Assembly (NCBI GenBank): GCA_030159075.1
Contig: BROG01000440.1
Coordinates: forward strand, 533,501-597,500
Origin: Atrina japonica
Taxonomy: Eukaryota; Mollusca; Bivalvia; Pterioida; Pinnidae
DNA: 64,000 nt
Direction: 5' to 3'
The first letter of the stretch is position 1. Each line of letters starts with the position of its first letter. Shown here piece after piece: positions 33,730 to 46,307 of this stretch. The translations under genes were made by a program, and so were the position numbers. Under the pieces are notes generated by a model. The model was not told where the DNA came from and did not search any database. It was given only the letters and a program-made list of their open reading frames with translations.

Positions 33730-35555
33730 TTATAATTATTGGTTGTAGTGCATTTGATTTTTCTACTCGGAAACATTAATTTCGATCCAGTCTAGGGTTT
33801 AACAATACCTTTATGTATATCTTAAGTACACCGGAAACGTTTGTTAGAATTACGTCGGCAGGATTACTATATTTGGAAACAATGCGCGTCGAAAAGGACT
33901 TTTTGAAAATTAAAATATTTATCGATAGTAATCTACATTGTTCTACTGAAAATAGATGAACTATTTTTAATACACCAATGTTTACAACAAACAAAACATT
34001 GTTTCGGTAAAGAACTAGACCTAAATGTTTTCGGTTAATAAAAAACTAATAAATTGCGTTCTCTTATAATTTGATGGGAGAAATTGATGTATATACAAAT
34101 TAGAGTTTAAAAAATCAAGGTCTTAATACGAATGAGGAACAAAACGAACTTATTGTTGATGACGTCAAAAACATAACACTTAATTAAAAATTCAGTTGTG
34201 AAAGTGATAATTGAATGTTTGATTGACAGATACGCTTTACAAATGACAGGTATAAAACATGTAAATCAAGACAAAGATTACATACAAGGAAATATGTGTA
34301 AAATAACAGTGTACTGGTAATCAATTTCTTTTCGATACAACAAAAGATAAAAGTAAAGAATTAAAGTATATGACTGTAAAAGAAATGACGGTGGACCTTT
34401 CGTGAAGCAGTAACTACAAAAAGTACCATATATCTTATACATAACGTTACTGGGACACTCGATAAGGTAAACATATTATGTAAGTTTCATGGGTGTCAAA
34501 CCATCAACAGTAGTGTTATAAATATAACGCTACAGATAAACAACACAAAATGTGTCATGGCGTTTCAGTATAAGTTATTATGCAATCATTTTCTTTTGAT
34601 GATATGACTTAAGACTTAAGATATCAAAAGTCTACGAAGTTAGATAGATATATTGAATCTATTTATATCACGCACAGTTTATATGATAACATACAACAGT
34701 AAATCAATTTATCGCCTGTCATCACGTATATCATGTGCGGGTTTGTGTGATATGTGGTCGAATATCGGAAAGTCGTTTGTGGTTGTCAAAGTCAATATAC
34801 CAATATACATTCAGAAAATACCTCACATTCATTATGATAACAATAGATCGATCTGCCAATGCATTCAAGGTCAAGGTCAAATTTTAACATGAACAAGGGA
34901 AATTTTGTTAAATTCTATAGTTTATCGGCCTTCAAATTTTATTGACAGAATGTTTTTCCTTGCCTGTCAACTACGCTTCATGAAATAAATCTGAAATAGT
35001 TGCTTTATCCAAATATCTGCAAAAATCTGTTAAAATGCGAATTGCCTTGTATGACATTTTATTTTTGCATGTCACTCTGAGAAAATTCAGAAATATTCTA
35101 TTTGAGACAAATCACACCCTACATGATGTATATTTATTACACCAGATACTTTTCCTGGTTCAAAACGTAAATCTGAATTAGTCATATTTACAATGTTTGA
35201 TTTGAATCTTTAGTTATAATAATTTCTTTGATATTATACAGCTAACATAATACCATAGTTATTGCCTTATGGAGCTTCGACTCTAATGATCCGCATGTAC
35301 ATGCCATATGCATTGGTATGAATATGCTGCAATTATTATTAAGTCATTTTCAAAAGTAGGTGCGTCATATCGAAATACACTCCTCTTTGTTCTGTACTCT
35401 GCCAATATTATGCTTTACCACCAGGGAGTTTACCCCTCTATGATATCTTATTTCTGTTTATCTAGAGGTCTATTTTACCGATTTTCCAAAGTGTATAAAA
35501 TGCATAAAATATTAAGTTTTCGGCTTTACTTTTTTATTTTGTTTTTACAATACAA
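33730..35555. other. AT-rich intergenic, nothing recognised
   Basis: Frames 33776-33994 (-), 34653-34892 (+) and 35308-35580 (+) show no domain. The last overlaps the left edge of the repeat at 35555. Confidence 0.4.
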
Positions 35556-35829
35556 TGGTAAAATGAAGAGAACCATATGAACCCACGTTTCGCAAAAGAA
35601 CATTTATGAATTAAGACGATGCCAACATGATGTAGATAGTATGACCAAATATATTACTGTTCATCCAACGTCATACTCTTTACCACAAAGATACTAGCTC
35701 TGGGAAATCTCTACCGACGGCGGATGTTATTAAATACTTGAGGTTATAAATATCGTGTTTGTTGTAGGGAATTGTGTACTTTGCCGTCTTCCAAATATAT
35801 ACATAATTCAATGCCCCTGAGAAGAACGA

Positions 35830-35831
<2 letters not shown>
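35555..35831 (+). repeat. dispersed repeat next to a (GT)n tract, copy 1
   Basis: About 275 bp matching the reverse complement of 42980-43250: AGAGAACCAT, CCCACGTTT, CAAAAGAAC, ATGATGTAGAT, GACCAAATAT, CTCTGGGAAATCTCTA, GGCGGATGTTATTAAAT, TTGTGTACT(T/C)TGCCGTCTTCC and AATTCAATGCCCC. Both copies end at a GT/CA tract, so the microsatellite belongs to the element edge. Confidence 0.85.

Positions 35832-35896
<65 letters not shown>
35832..35896. repeat. (GT)n microsatellite
   Basis: Uninterrupted GT dinucleotides, abutting the repeat to its left. Confidence 0.95.
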
Positions 35897-35897
<1 letters not shown>

Positions 35898-36239
35898 ATA
35901 CGTTTATTCCAATACATTTTATACTTTTTTACACGGATATTATTAATTTGGTCTAACCGAAACTGTTGAAAATGTTTTTTTTTTAATTCAGTTTTTACAT
36001 TTGTGTATTTGATTTAACCTGTAGATGGTCCGACTTATTCCTTTGTATCATCGCCTAATGGCACATTCAAGCTACTAACTTTGAAGTTGGTTTATCATAA
36101 GTAGCTTAAGAAAATAAAATAATTGAAAACCTGTAAACAAGTAAAGGCCATTAAAATACTGGAGAATTCCTTAATCTCATAAAAAATTTCCATTGCGACC
36201 ACTTAAAAATTTGGTCAAGAATTATCATAAGCATAATAC

Positions 36240-36395
36240 CAAAGTTATGATGTCCAAGTTTCCATCAATTAAACTTCATCAGTTGAGCTCCATTTTAAAA
36301 TAGATTTTCTAAAGGAATAGTGGTATCATACAAGGCCAAATAATTAATCTAAATACAAATTCGTCTACGAGTAACCATTGTAAAAAGATGACTAT
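36240..36395. repeat. unnamed dispersed repeat, copy 2
   Basis: Partner of 10500-10665: CTTCATCAGTTGAGCTCC, AGTGGTATCATACAAGGCCAAAT, TTAATCTAAAT, ATTCGTCT and GTAACCATTGTAAAA. Confidence 0.6.
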
Positions 36396-36528
36396 CAATA
36401 AAGTGGAAGGTTTTCTTTTTAAAGAATAACATGTGTAACACTGGTATATGAAGTGAAGAAAAATTATAGTGTATAAGAATCTTAATCGTTTTAAGATGAT
36501 CAAGTTTTGTTTTCGTCACCTGTCTGAC

Positions 36529-36600
36529 AATCAATCAATCAATCAATCAATATATCAATATATCAATCAATCAATCAAGCGATTAATCAATCTATAAATC
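36529..36600. repeat. (AATC)n microsatellite
   Basis: CAATCAATCAAT blocks with ATATC interruptions. Confidence 0.9.
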
Positions 36601-36673
36601 ATAAAGGTTTATCTGTTTATCCATCAAGTCATCTATCCATCCATCCTTGGAAAAATCGATCCATCCATCTTTG

Positions 36674-36938
36674 TATGTATGTAGGTAGGTAGGTTGGTAG
36701 GTAGGTAGGTATTTAGGTAGGTAGGTATTTAGGTAGGTAGGTAGGTAAGTAGGTAGGTAGGTAGGTAGGTAGGTAAGTAGGTAGGTAGGTAGGTAGGTAG
36801 GTAGGTAGAGAGGTAGGTAGGTAGGTAAGTAGGTAGGTAGGTAGGTAGATAGGTAGGTAGGTAGGTAAGTAGGTAGATAAGTAGGTAAGTAGGTAGGTAG
36901 GTAGATAGGTAGGTAGGTAGGTAGGTAGGTAGGTAGGT
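36674..36938. repeat. (GTAG)n microsatellite
   Basis: GTAGGTAG for about 260 bp with scattered TTTAG, AAGTAG and ATAG variants. The 96-codon minus frame is its low-complexity translation (YLPT). Confidence 0.95.
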
Positions 36939-36939
36939 C

Positions 36940-37699
36940 TTTATGTATTTATGCATAAGTGTGTGATCTAATCTAACTTTGCAAACAACGCTATATTTAG
37001 ACCTTGAGTACCCAGGCATCTTTATTCTTTCGCGTCAAATTTCGTAAACAAATACTGCATTCTCAATTATGTAAATATCAAATTAAGGAATGAAATCATT
37101 ACATTAAATAATACTTTAGAAATATATATACATCAACTAAATTATATAATACTTTTGTTTATACACCAATCTCTCTTGAAACAATAAAAGTGGAATGTAT
37201 TTTACTTGTAACTAATGTGTTTATCAAAGCAATATTGCATGCACAATCCTTTTCAAATCACTGCCTTAATATAGATAAGCGCGTGAAAGCAGATATAAAA
37301 CATGAAATGGGCACTCCAAATCTACTTTAACGATATAAATACATACTTGTAGACGTTATCGTTTTCCTTATTATTTATAGTGTAATATTTATTTAAAGAT
37401 TTAGCGGAAACCTCTTTATATATGAATTACACATTCCTAACATATTTGGAATTCCTATTAAATCTTTACGCCCCTGGAAACTCCTTCATGTTATTTCACT
37501 AATCAGCGTTCAATACACCAATACTTTTTGACTTTTTTGATTGACAGGCCGAAGTAGGTGTCACCTAGTGAAATAGATTTGGACATATGGGTATTTTGTA
37601 CCTTTATATCTTATTTGACTGAAAGCTCTCATTTAAATAATTCACTAAGTGGCTTACTTATAAGGAGAATTTCAGCATGGTCTTGTGTTGTGTGTGAAA
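36940..37699. other. AT-rich intergenic, nothing recognised
   Basis: No open frame, tRNA-like box or tandem repeat stands out. Confidence 0.4.
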
Positions 37700-37717
37700 C
37701 ATTTAAAGGGACATTAG

Positions 37718-37789
<72 letters not shown>

Positions 37790-38112
37790 ATTCTTTCTTT
37801 CTTTACTACATAGATTGAAATACAATATAAAACAGAGATATACACAGGCATGCAACTTTTAGATACCTATATATTTGGCTTTAATTGTGTGTTTGGCAAT
37901 TATTCACTTGCATTTGATTTATTCAAATTTATTATTTCTTTTTACATACCACTCTGGACCTGACATTTTTTACAAGATGTATCGGAATTTAAGCTTTTTA
38001 ATACTTATATATTCTTGTATTTGTTATTGTACATCAAGTAATAGTTGTAAAAGTAGAAATAAATCGAAAAAAAATGTTTTTGGTAAACACAGAGCTAATG
38101 TCCCTTTAAATG
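37700..38112. mobile_element. 413-bp MITE with 20-bp perfect terminal inverted repeats
   Basis: The left end CATTTAAAGGGACATTAGCT (37700-37719) and right end AGCTAATGTCCCTTTAAATG (38093-38112) are exact reverse complements. There is no coding capacity; the overlapping 86- and 92-codon frames are incidental. A GT tract (37724-37787) lies immediately inside the left end. A second copy without the tract lies at 56169-56519. It is non-autonomous; the superfamily is not determined. Confidence 0.88.
37724..37787. repeat. (GT)n microsatellite inside the MITE
   Basis: Uninterrupted GT dinucleotides starting five bases after the terminal repeat. Confidence 0.95.
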
Positions 38113-40105
38113 TAAATAAATCCAAGAATAATTTATCTGCACAGAAATCTTAGTACAAATCAGTTTTCGATGTTTTATTACCCTTTGATTGATTCTAAAC
38201 GGAGAAATTGATAATTACAAAATATTTCTATTTTATTTGGTTAGTTAAATTGTCATGCGCATTTCACATTCAGTGCATTGGAAGATTTTCTTACAGAAAT
38301 AGAAACAAAATATGAATTGAAAGCATTTTGATTTTTGATCGAAAGTTATTTAAAAGTACTTTTACTCTAAATTTAAATTTCTTTATGGTTAACATTGATC
38401 TGTCCTATTGATCTCTGGAGTTTACGATTGCTATCATGCATGTTTTATTGGCATACAAATGTTTACTACATAAAAATAAAAATAGAAACATGAAAATGGA
38501 AAATTAGCTTCATTTTTTGATAGTCATTGATATTCTGCATCTCTGTTAAATTAAGCATTTTGATAATATAAAAGTTTTATTCAAAATTTTAAATTTGTTG
38601 TGTTTAGGTCTTTCAGGTGAAAACCATAAAAATGAATGATAGAAGAACGGCGCCTTTCTTTATGTGTATCGATATTTAGAAAATAAATATGTACGCTTTA
38701 ATAGTACATGCTATTGAAAATTCTTATCTTGAATTAAAATTTTATTCAATCTAATTAATTTAGTGTCTGCAGTTACAATCTAATAGCAACTATCTTCCAT
38801 TTGTTGATGTCAATAACTAATTATAACTAAAATTATTACAGTATTCTCTTTCATAAAATTTGAGAAGATAAACATCAAATTTTACAACATTAAATTTATC
38901 AACGATACCCATTTGTCATTAAAAAAAAGAAATTTTACTCTTAAATAAAATCTTGTCAAAACTTTATATTACAAGTTTTTGCTATAATTTGCTACGAGTG
39001 CTTAAAATAACTTATCAGTTTCTAGTAGTGTGTGTGTCAAAACAACGGCTACCACATGGGTAGTTAAAATGATACTTATAAAACACTCGAATTACTAAAT
39101 AACTTAAAGAGCTTGATCAAATAGGATGTCATTGAATGCCGCTATGTATAGAATAAGCTAGTTTGGACTGGTATTTCTTCATAAAATGAATTTTTACAAA
39201 CAGCTGGTAAATTGAAAGTGAGAACTACACGAGCAATTGATATTGTTGTTTAATAATTGTTATGAGGAATTAGGTAAATGGTTTAGCATTATCATTTTAC
39301 GCTTATCAGTAATAAATTCCATTCATTAAAGTTCCAAAATGACGACCACCGCGGAGGAAGAATAAAAACTGATTAAAAGATCAGAGACTGTGATCGATAA
39401 ATATCAAACGTGTTTTGGTATTACTGTCCTTCGGATGATATTTTTCTGCAGTATTGGATCACTGCACCTAGTCTTAGAGGGTATAAGATAAAAATATTTT
39501 GATAATGATAAAACCATCCATAAATACATGTATAGCAAAAAAAACCAAAAAAACAAACAAAACGCTGATTTTGGTTATTATAACTTGTTTGGTAGCATTA
39601 GTAATAATAGTAACAATTGGTAGTATATTTACATTAATAGTCTTCAGTATCGTCACTAATACCTCCACCACCACCACCACAAACCACCACGACCATCAAC
39701 CACCACCATCGACATTTTGCATCATTAGAATCTTAAGACTATTAGAATTTCTTTTCTTATTTTGTTTCTTCAAATAATTTCTATTTATGTTCTAGAGCCA
39801 AAACAATTTCGTTCAATTTTTCAACCCTTATGAAGTTTCAGAAACTTTACAGAGATGTATACGAATTTTCTGATTTAACTCCTCCTTAGTTCTTTTGCAA
39901 GACCATTCTTCTGGCAACTTCTTCTTAACTTCTTTGTATATATTACAACTAGAACAAATCTGTCAGGATTGTTTTCTGAAAGACCACAGTCGGAAATCAT
40001 ACATATTGATATCATATCTGATGTTTGTTCCCCGAAAAGGCTCAGTCTAGGTTGGAATAAAAACTGAAATATACCAGAGTAATAATCGTCAGGGTGTTTT
40101 GGAGA
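38113..40105. other. AT-rich intergenic, nothing recognised
   Basis: The pair of opposed frames at 39474-39777 is a shadow of a threonine-rich ACC stretch. Frame 39875-40108 (-) has no domain. No gene seen. Confidence 0.45.
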
Positions 40106-40109
40106 CAAT

Positions 40110-40245
40110 ACATTTTATACAAATCTGGTGAACACTGCACAAACATGGACCTCGGAAAATAGAGAGATTGGGATCAGGTGTCATGGGGAAGTAAGCATCC
40201 CCTGTTGACATACGTTTACTGTTAAATTCAAATGAAATTAATCAA
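40110..40245 (-). mobile_element. decayed PLE-type 3' tail, older subfamily
   Basis: TACAAATCTGGTGAACACTG, ACAAACATGGACCTC, GGGATCAGGTGTCATGGGG, AAGTAAGCATCCCCTGTTGACA and CAAATGAAAT in the usual order. Confidence 0.7.
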
Positions 40246-40290
40246 GAATAAATTAAGAGGTCAATTCTATATTTAGAATATCTTATATAT

Positions 40291-40292
<2 letters not shown>

Positions 40293-40380
<88 letters not shown>
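40293..40380. repeat. (TA)n microsatellite
   Basis: Uninterrupted TA dinucleotides. AAGCACTAAAA occurs just to the right (40383) and again at 40461. Confidence 0.95.
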
Positions 40381-40382
<2 letters not shown>

Positions 40383-40977
40383 AAGCACTAAAACCAACAA
40401 CACTATATATTCCACTGTGTCGGATCCAAGCAATAGATACAAGTCAGGAAAAGAATATATAAAGCACTAAAATGACTAAGGACACGGACAAAATAAATGT
40501 CAAATTTTCGGGACGACCTGTCCCTTCGTTAGGTCAAAAGAATTAAAATAACATGAAAAAAAACGTACACATGCACACTTTCACGCAAACATCCACTCAC
40601 ACACAACCGGAGAGTGAAAGAAATGCTACAAATTACAAGTGCAGTGAGATAACGTAATAAATAAATGAAAATGGAAATCAAACAAAAGGGTAACTAAACA
40701 ACTACTAAACTAAGCTCAAACTACCAACGAAATGTGAATCGAACTAGATCTAAGTGAAAATAACAAGCAACTGCAAAATCATATATATATAGATAGATAT
40801 ATATATAAACAAATGCATAAAAATGATTTCTTGTCTAAGATGATTTTAACAAATTAATATTAAGGTCATATGTTTCAGGGTAAAGGTCACAGACAGACTG
40901 GAAAATATCACATCTGAATACCATAAACATGTTACCAGAAGTAAAACCGTACCATCATCATTATCATCATTTTTATT

Positions 40978-40981
40978 AACA

Positions 40982-41019
<38 letters not shown>

Positions 41020-41104
41020 AATAATAATAATAATAATAATAATGATAATAATAATAATAAAAGTAGTAGAAGTAGTAGTAGTAGCAGTAGTAGTAGTAGT
41101 GATA

Positions 41105-41138
<34 letters not shown>

Positions 41139-41163
41139 CAGAAGCAGCAGCAGTACTAGTAGT
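40978..41163. repeat. compound (TTA)n - (TAA)n - (GTA)n microsatellite
   Basis: TTA triplets switch to TAA triplets near 41016, which makes a large AT-rich foldback. GTA/GCA triplets follow to about 41163. Frames on both strands (125 and 73 codons) are low complexity. Confidence 0.95.
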
Positions 41164-41654
41164 TGGTTTTATTAGTACGTACACATACCAGTTGTATATA
41201 TAATGATTTTCAATATTATTCAATTACACAGTAGTGATAACAAACGTGACAGAGAATCACAAACGATAGAAAGATATGGTACAAGGTGTCTAGCACATCG
41301 TGTTATGTAACTCACACAACTGTGAACCTTTACACTTGAGGTGGTTTGTCTGTCTACCTTGAAGAGTGATGGGACATTTTCTCCATTAAAATTCGTTATA
41401 AAATTTTGAAATATTTACACTGAATCAGAAAGAATGTACCTACAGCAGTGTTTTAATCTAAATGTCTTTGTTATATATCAGATAAAGGAATAACTTGAGG
41501 TCAGTTACGATGACATCCACTTCAAAGATTAAAAAGTTGAGAATACAGAACATAATATGATAGGTGATGTGGCCTATGTCAAAACACAAGTTATTTGTGT
41601 CCTCCTTCATGATCTTGACTACGGAAGCGTATAAGGGCCACCTTAATTTTTTTT

Positions 41655-42018
41655 ATTTCTCATTTTGCCAACTTGGACATTGACTTTCCCAACTTTGTTC
41701 TTGGAATTTCCAACTTTAAAGTTGGCTTTTCCAACATTTTTCTCGTTTTGCCAACTTTACAGTTGGCTTTTTCAACTTTTTTTCTTGGAATTTTCAACTT
41801 TAAAGTTGACTTTTCCAACTTTTTTCTGAGCTTTTCCAACTTTTTTTTCTTGGAATTTCAACTTTTTACTCGTTTTGCCAACTTTAAAGTTGACTTTTCC
41901 AACTTTTGCCTTGGCATTTCCAACTTTAATGTTGGAATTTCCAACGTTTTTCTCGTTTTGCCAACTTTAAAGTTGACTTTTCCAACTTTTTTGTTGGCAT
42001 TTCCAATTTTTTTCTGGA
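41655..42018. repeat. imperfect tandem repeat of CCAACTTTAAAGTTG-type palindromes
   Basis: Repeated blocks of TTTTCCAACTTT, often followed by AAAGTTG(G/A)C and spaced by TTTCTCGTTTTG or TTGGAATTTC. The motif AACTTTAAAGTT is self-complementary. A plus-strand frame of 117 codons (41673-42026) stays open because unit lengths tend to keep phase (FSNFFLGISNFKVDFSN style), but its composition is that of a simple repeat. I do not call it a gene. Confidence 0.85.
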
Positions 42019-42019
42019 A

Positions 42020-42905
42020 AGATTAATATAAATATGGCCTACATTTATAAACAGGCACTAGGACAGTGTTTATTGAATAAATATATAACGTAGTTTTCAA
42101 TTTTTAGGACACCGTGTAAAATATTACGAAACGGTACAATAACTGATTAGTAATCAGGCGATTCTTTGCTATAATGATGGAGTTTAAAGGAAAATGATGA
42201 CACATCTACATCGAAACTACCCTGACAGGCTATGATAATGACTCATATAGCAAGAAATTGGGCATATATTCGCTGAAATGTAGCATTGATACAAATAAAA
42301 TTGAATATTTGGCACATAATGAATTATTTAACACCGTAGTTTGTTAAATGGATGCATTTTAAGTTTTTATTCGATATGATTTTGTTCAAAACGCTATATA
42401 ACCATAGGGGACGATTATTGATTCTGATGGGAGAGCAAATTTTGTCAAGTCAGATTATTTATTTTCATTACGTCACAAAACAGAATATTTATTTTTAATC
42501 TTTTCAGGGACAGTTTTTTTCAGTTTCTTTGCCTTTGTGATCAAGATTGTGGTATAACAGTGTCAGATCTAGAAATGTTCAATGGATTAACATAAATTCA
42601 TACAATTCGAAACTCGGCTACTGCGCATAATATTAATTCAGTGTTTTTATCAGCATCCAAAATACATGGGTGCTAATATATCACTTAGATTACACATCTC
42701 AAAAGAAGATTGTCTCAACAAACATTATACACATGAAATAAATGTTAGGGGGTGTGCTCCCCCGAATTTTTTTTATTATTTTCATGGAATGTTTGCCCTG
42801 ATCACAGTCATCTTAGATATCATGCCAAATTTGGTAAAACTTTTAAACATAGCGCTCAAGATATTTGATGGAACATTACAGGCGGAAAAACAAACCATAC
42901 ACATT
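42020..42905. other. intergenic, nothing firm
   Basis: Contains GGGGGTGTGCTCCCCC at about 42749-42764, a short hairpin. The plus frame 42666-43067 crosses this and the CA tract and has no domain. Confidence 0.4.
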
Positions 42906-42911
42906 TTTCCC

Positions 42912-42912
<1 letters not shown>

Positions 42913-42976
<64 letters not shown>

Positions 42977-42980
42977 ACAC
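42913..42980. repeat. (CA)n microsatellite
   Basis: CA dinucleotides with one TA interruption near the right edge, abutting the inverted repeat copy that follows. Confidence 0.95.
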
Positions 42981-43252
42981 AATCGTTGTTTCGGGGGCAT
43001 TAAATTATGTATATATTTGGAAGACGGCAGAGTACACAACTCCTTACAGCAAACACGAGATTTATAACCTCAAAAATTTAATAACATCCGCCATCGTTAG
43101 AGATTTCCCAGAGCTATTATCTTTGTGGTAAAGAGTATGACGTCGGACGAACAGAAACATATTTGGTCATATCATCTACATCATGTAGGCATTCTCTTAA
43201 ATCATTCTTTTTGTTCTTTTGACAAACGTGGGTACACATGGTTCTCTTTCTA
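42981..43252 (-). repeat. dispersed repeat next to a (CA)n tract, copy 2
   Basis: Inverted partner of 35555-35831. The encoded short peptide MCTLPSSKYIHN is shared by both only because the DNA is homologous. Confidence 0.85.
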
Positions 43253-44220
43253 CTTTTTCCGTCCCACTATATCATATTGGAGAGGAAGAGAGAATGAATA
43301 TTAGAAAATTGTTATAGCACAATGTATCATTCCGCGTAAGTGATATTAAAAGCGAATTATAAACTTTGAACACATGGGAGTGGCTAATTACAGACCAGAT
43401 ATGGAAAATTATTACATTGGAAACAATCACCATCTCTACTCGTGGATACATTAAGTTGAATTGCATGGGAACGCCGTAGGTGTTAAATATTTCTTTATTG
43501 AAAACGATAAAAACGTCAAATGCATATTATTTACAATCAATTTAGATAAATCATCTGTAGCGAAATTGTTTTTGTATAACTGAAATTGCCTGGGTATATC
43601 TGTTAAGCAGACAAATCATTCTTTATTTTCATGATTGGAGGTCTTCTTATAGCCATGACCATAACTCTTTGCAGGGTTCTGACGTATCGAAGCATCGTCA
43701 CATATACAGTAAATGCATACTAGTTTCTTAGGAAACATTGTTGCGGTCAGAAATACAGTCACATTAGACAGGGAGTCTTTATATCAAGGGAGTTTCTATT
43801 ACAAGCTTGACTGAAGTATGGTATGTTTTATCGCCTATCATTCAACACCAATCAGTCGACTCAATATTAGGCCTAATAGAAAGTGTAGCTCGAAGTAAAA
43901 TAAAAGTATAAACAAACAAGATACTATCAGACAATTTAATGCGTATCAAATGAGATACTGTAAAGTCCAATTCTCTGTGTGAAACGCCATATCTGACTCC
44001 ACTGGTCACAACCATGTTTTTTATGGTCAGTTGCAAGTGTTGTATCTCGAACCCGTTCATGACGTACATCCTTATTGCTGCTTTATCATATACCTGCCAA
44101 CTGTTATGAGTATTATATCATTCGATCTAAAACTAAACCATGAAACAAATATATTTGGATCTGCGCTCTCTCATAGGCAGTGCCTATATCTATAGGATAC
44201 CAACATATTAACCGTCAGGC
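43253..44220. other. intergenic, nothing recognised
   Basis: Minus frames 43272-43466 and 43842-44069 show no recognisable domain or repeat partner. Confidence 0.4.
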
Positions 44221-44225
44221 GCTGT

Positions 44226-44273
44226 GGGGAACTGTATACACATATTTGCGGGGAACTGTATACACATATTTTG
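44226..44273. repeat. 24-bp direct duplication
   Basis: GGGGAACTGTATACACATAT occurs at 44226 and 44250, immediately before a PLE-type tail. Confidence 0.85.
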
Positions 44274-44274
44274 A

Positions 44275-44402
44275 CTGTTGAACAAACACGGATCTCCGGA
44301 AATCCAGAGCAGGAATCAGGTGTCATGTCTCTTGTCGACCAATGACACCCGCCGTGTTATTAGAATAGAAGAAATATCATTAAGTCCTCGTCACAGGCGG
44401 TA
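44275..44402 (-). mobile_element. decayed PLE-type 3' tail
   Basis: TTGAACAAACACGGATCTCCGG, AATCCAGAGC, GGAATCAGGTGTCATG, TTGTCGACC, GACACCCGCCGTG and GTCCTCGTCACAGG. Confidence 0.7.
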
Positions 44403-45750
44403 AACGATTAAACATTTCAGTTTGTGAATGAGAAAGAGAAATGTCAAACAAGATTGTTATACCTTAAAAATGAAATGTTGTGAAATAGCACTTGAAACAA
44501 AGTTAGCAGAAAGGTGTTGTCGGGTTCTAAGGAATTGCTCTTGTTATATGGCGCCAAACTCAAAAGAATTTCAATAATAGACGGGAAACTTGTTTCAGAG
44601 TATCTGGGAAATCCGCTAGTAGACTATTGCGAAAGTAAAGTGGCACACTTCTCAACTTAATCAGTTTAGGGTCAAAAACCTACACTGTCTAGATACCAAA
44701 GTCCTCGTATACAGATTCGAATAGTCCATCAATTTCATTACTATGAAAATAGAATTATATACTACAGATTACACATGCCAACATTCTTTCATTTTTACGT
44801 TATTTAAGATCAATATAGATAGTTATACTGTTAACTCTCTCCCTTTAAAAACTGTCAAATCTTGACATTTTAAAACCCCCAAACTAAGAATTAACATTGC
44901 ATCTCGAGTTGTCTACACATAACATATATATCTCCTTGAATCGAGTCGTCTGTTTTATCTAAAGTTGGATTTCCGCAAAACAATAAAAGTAATAACCAGA
45001 GCCATTCATTTACCTTTAAAGTGAAAACTCTATAGCCCACCCACCAGGCATTAAACGTCTATTTGATTCTCTTTTCTCCTATCTTGTATAATTTGTGGAC
45101 CTAAGATATTCATCAGCTGGGTCAGTAACCTTGCATGGGGTCTCGTAAAATCTGCTAAGTACTTACCTTGCATTATGTGGTGTTTCTGTGATGCAATAAA
45201 TCAAATGTTAAAAGACCTGATAGAAACAAATGTTTACATATCAAAAACACGCACAGGGGGCATCTTATCAAAATTTGGAAAGTAATATGTCTTTCAAAAA
45301 TTTGAAATGTTTTCCTAAGTTACAACTATTTTATAAATGTTTACTTTATAAATCCATTGTCCGTGTGTATCTTTAAGTCGTCAATATTTAAGTAAGTCAC
45401 TTTAGATATATCTAAACATATTCCATACAAGTGTGAAACAAAATCATTTCACAATGATCGTAAATATGTGTTTGTGTGTATATCCTGGATGAGATGTAAA
45501 TAAAGAGATCATGAATAATTCAATGAAATAAATTTCATTGAGTATCATGTACATAAATACGAATGTCAAACTGACAAAATATTTAGACATCTAAGGTAAA
45601 TATATTTTCCAAAGAATTTATCAGGAAATGTCTGTACTGGTAAAAAGATAAGACAACATGTATCGTGTAGTAATAATAAGTAGAAGAAGTGTTATCGAAG
45701 TGCAATTACGGCAGCAAGTGTTTCAGAAATAAAGATTAAAGTAATGTCAG
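44403..45750. other. intergenic, nothing recognised
   Basis: No open frames of note. No tandem or inverted repeats supported. Confidence 0.45.
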
Positions 45751-45752
45751 GT

Positions 45753-45935
45753 ACAGTTTAACCTGCCTTAGTGACCCACTGAATTAAGAGACTACCTGTC
45801 TTATGTGACCTTAATGTGTGGCTCGCAACGTATATTATTATATATTTTTTAACCTGAATTAAGAGACCACCTGTCATATGTGACCCTTTTTACTTCTTCC
45901 CGTGGATGGTCTCTTCAAACAGGTTTGACTGTTAT
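45753..45935. repeat. decayed dispersed repeat with internal duplication
   Basis: GAATTAAGAGAC(T/C)ACCTGTC(T/A)TATGTGACC occurs at 45781 and 45856 (75 bp apart). AACCTGCCTTAGTGACC precedes it and GGATGGTCTCTTCAAACAGGTTTGACTG follows, partly in inverted sense. Confidence 0.55.
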
Positions 45936-46307
45936 TTTTTCTACGTAATTACTACATAATTGACGTATCATTGAAACAAAAGTGATATTTACCTATAAAA
46001 TTAAACAAAGTATTAACTAGTACTTTCTTAAAGCAATAAATCGTCAAAATTGAGATATTGTACTGATATAAGTAAAATAAAAAAGCATGCACTATATAAT
46101 TTCAGAGGGTCACATTTGTTTGACCATTTTAATTTATTAAAGCAGTTTTTGTACGAGAATATCTATTAGCCTTACGATGGAAATAAATTTGGCGTTATGA
46201 GCGTTTATAAATTTGACCTAAAAAGTAGCGTTGCTGAAGACGAACGATTATAATATCCGAAATATTTGGAAAACACGCCTTTTAAAAAATTACAGATATA
46301 AAAAATC

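Noticed and set aside
36729..37019. 96-codon minus-strand frame
   Set aside because: YLPT repeats from (GTAG)n.
40846..41223. 125-codon minus and 73-codon plus open frames
   Set aside because: Both are low-complexity readings of TTA/TAA/GTA triplets on opposite strands.
42666..43067. 133-codon plus-strand frame
   Set aside because: Crosses a (CA)n tract and the inverted dispersed repeat; no domain, and the minus strand is also open over part of it.
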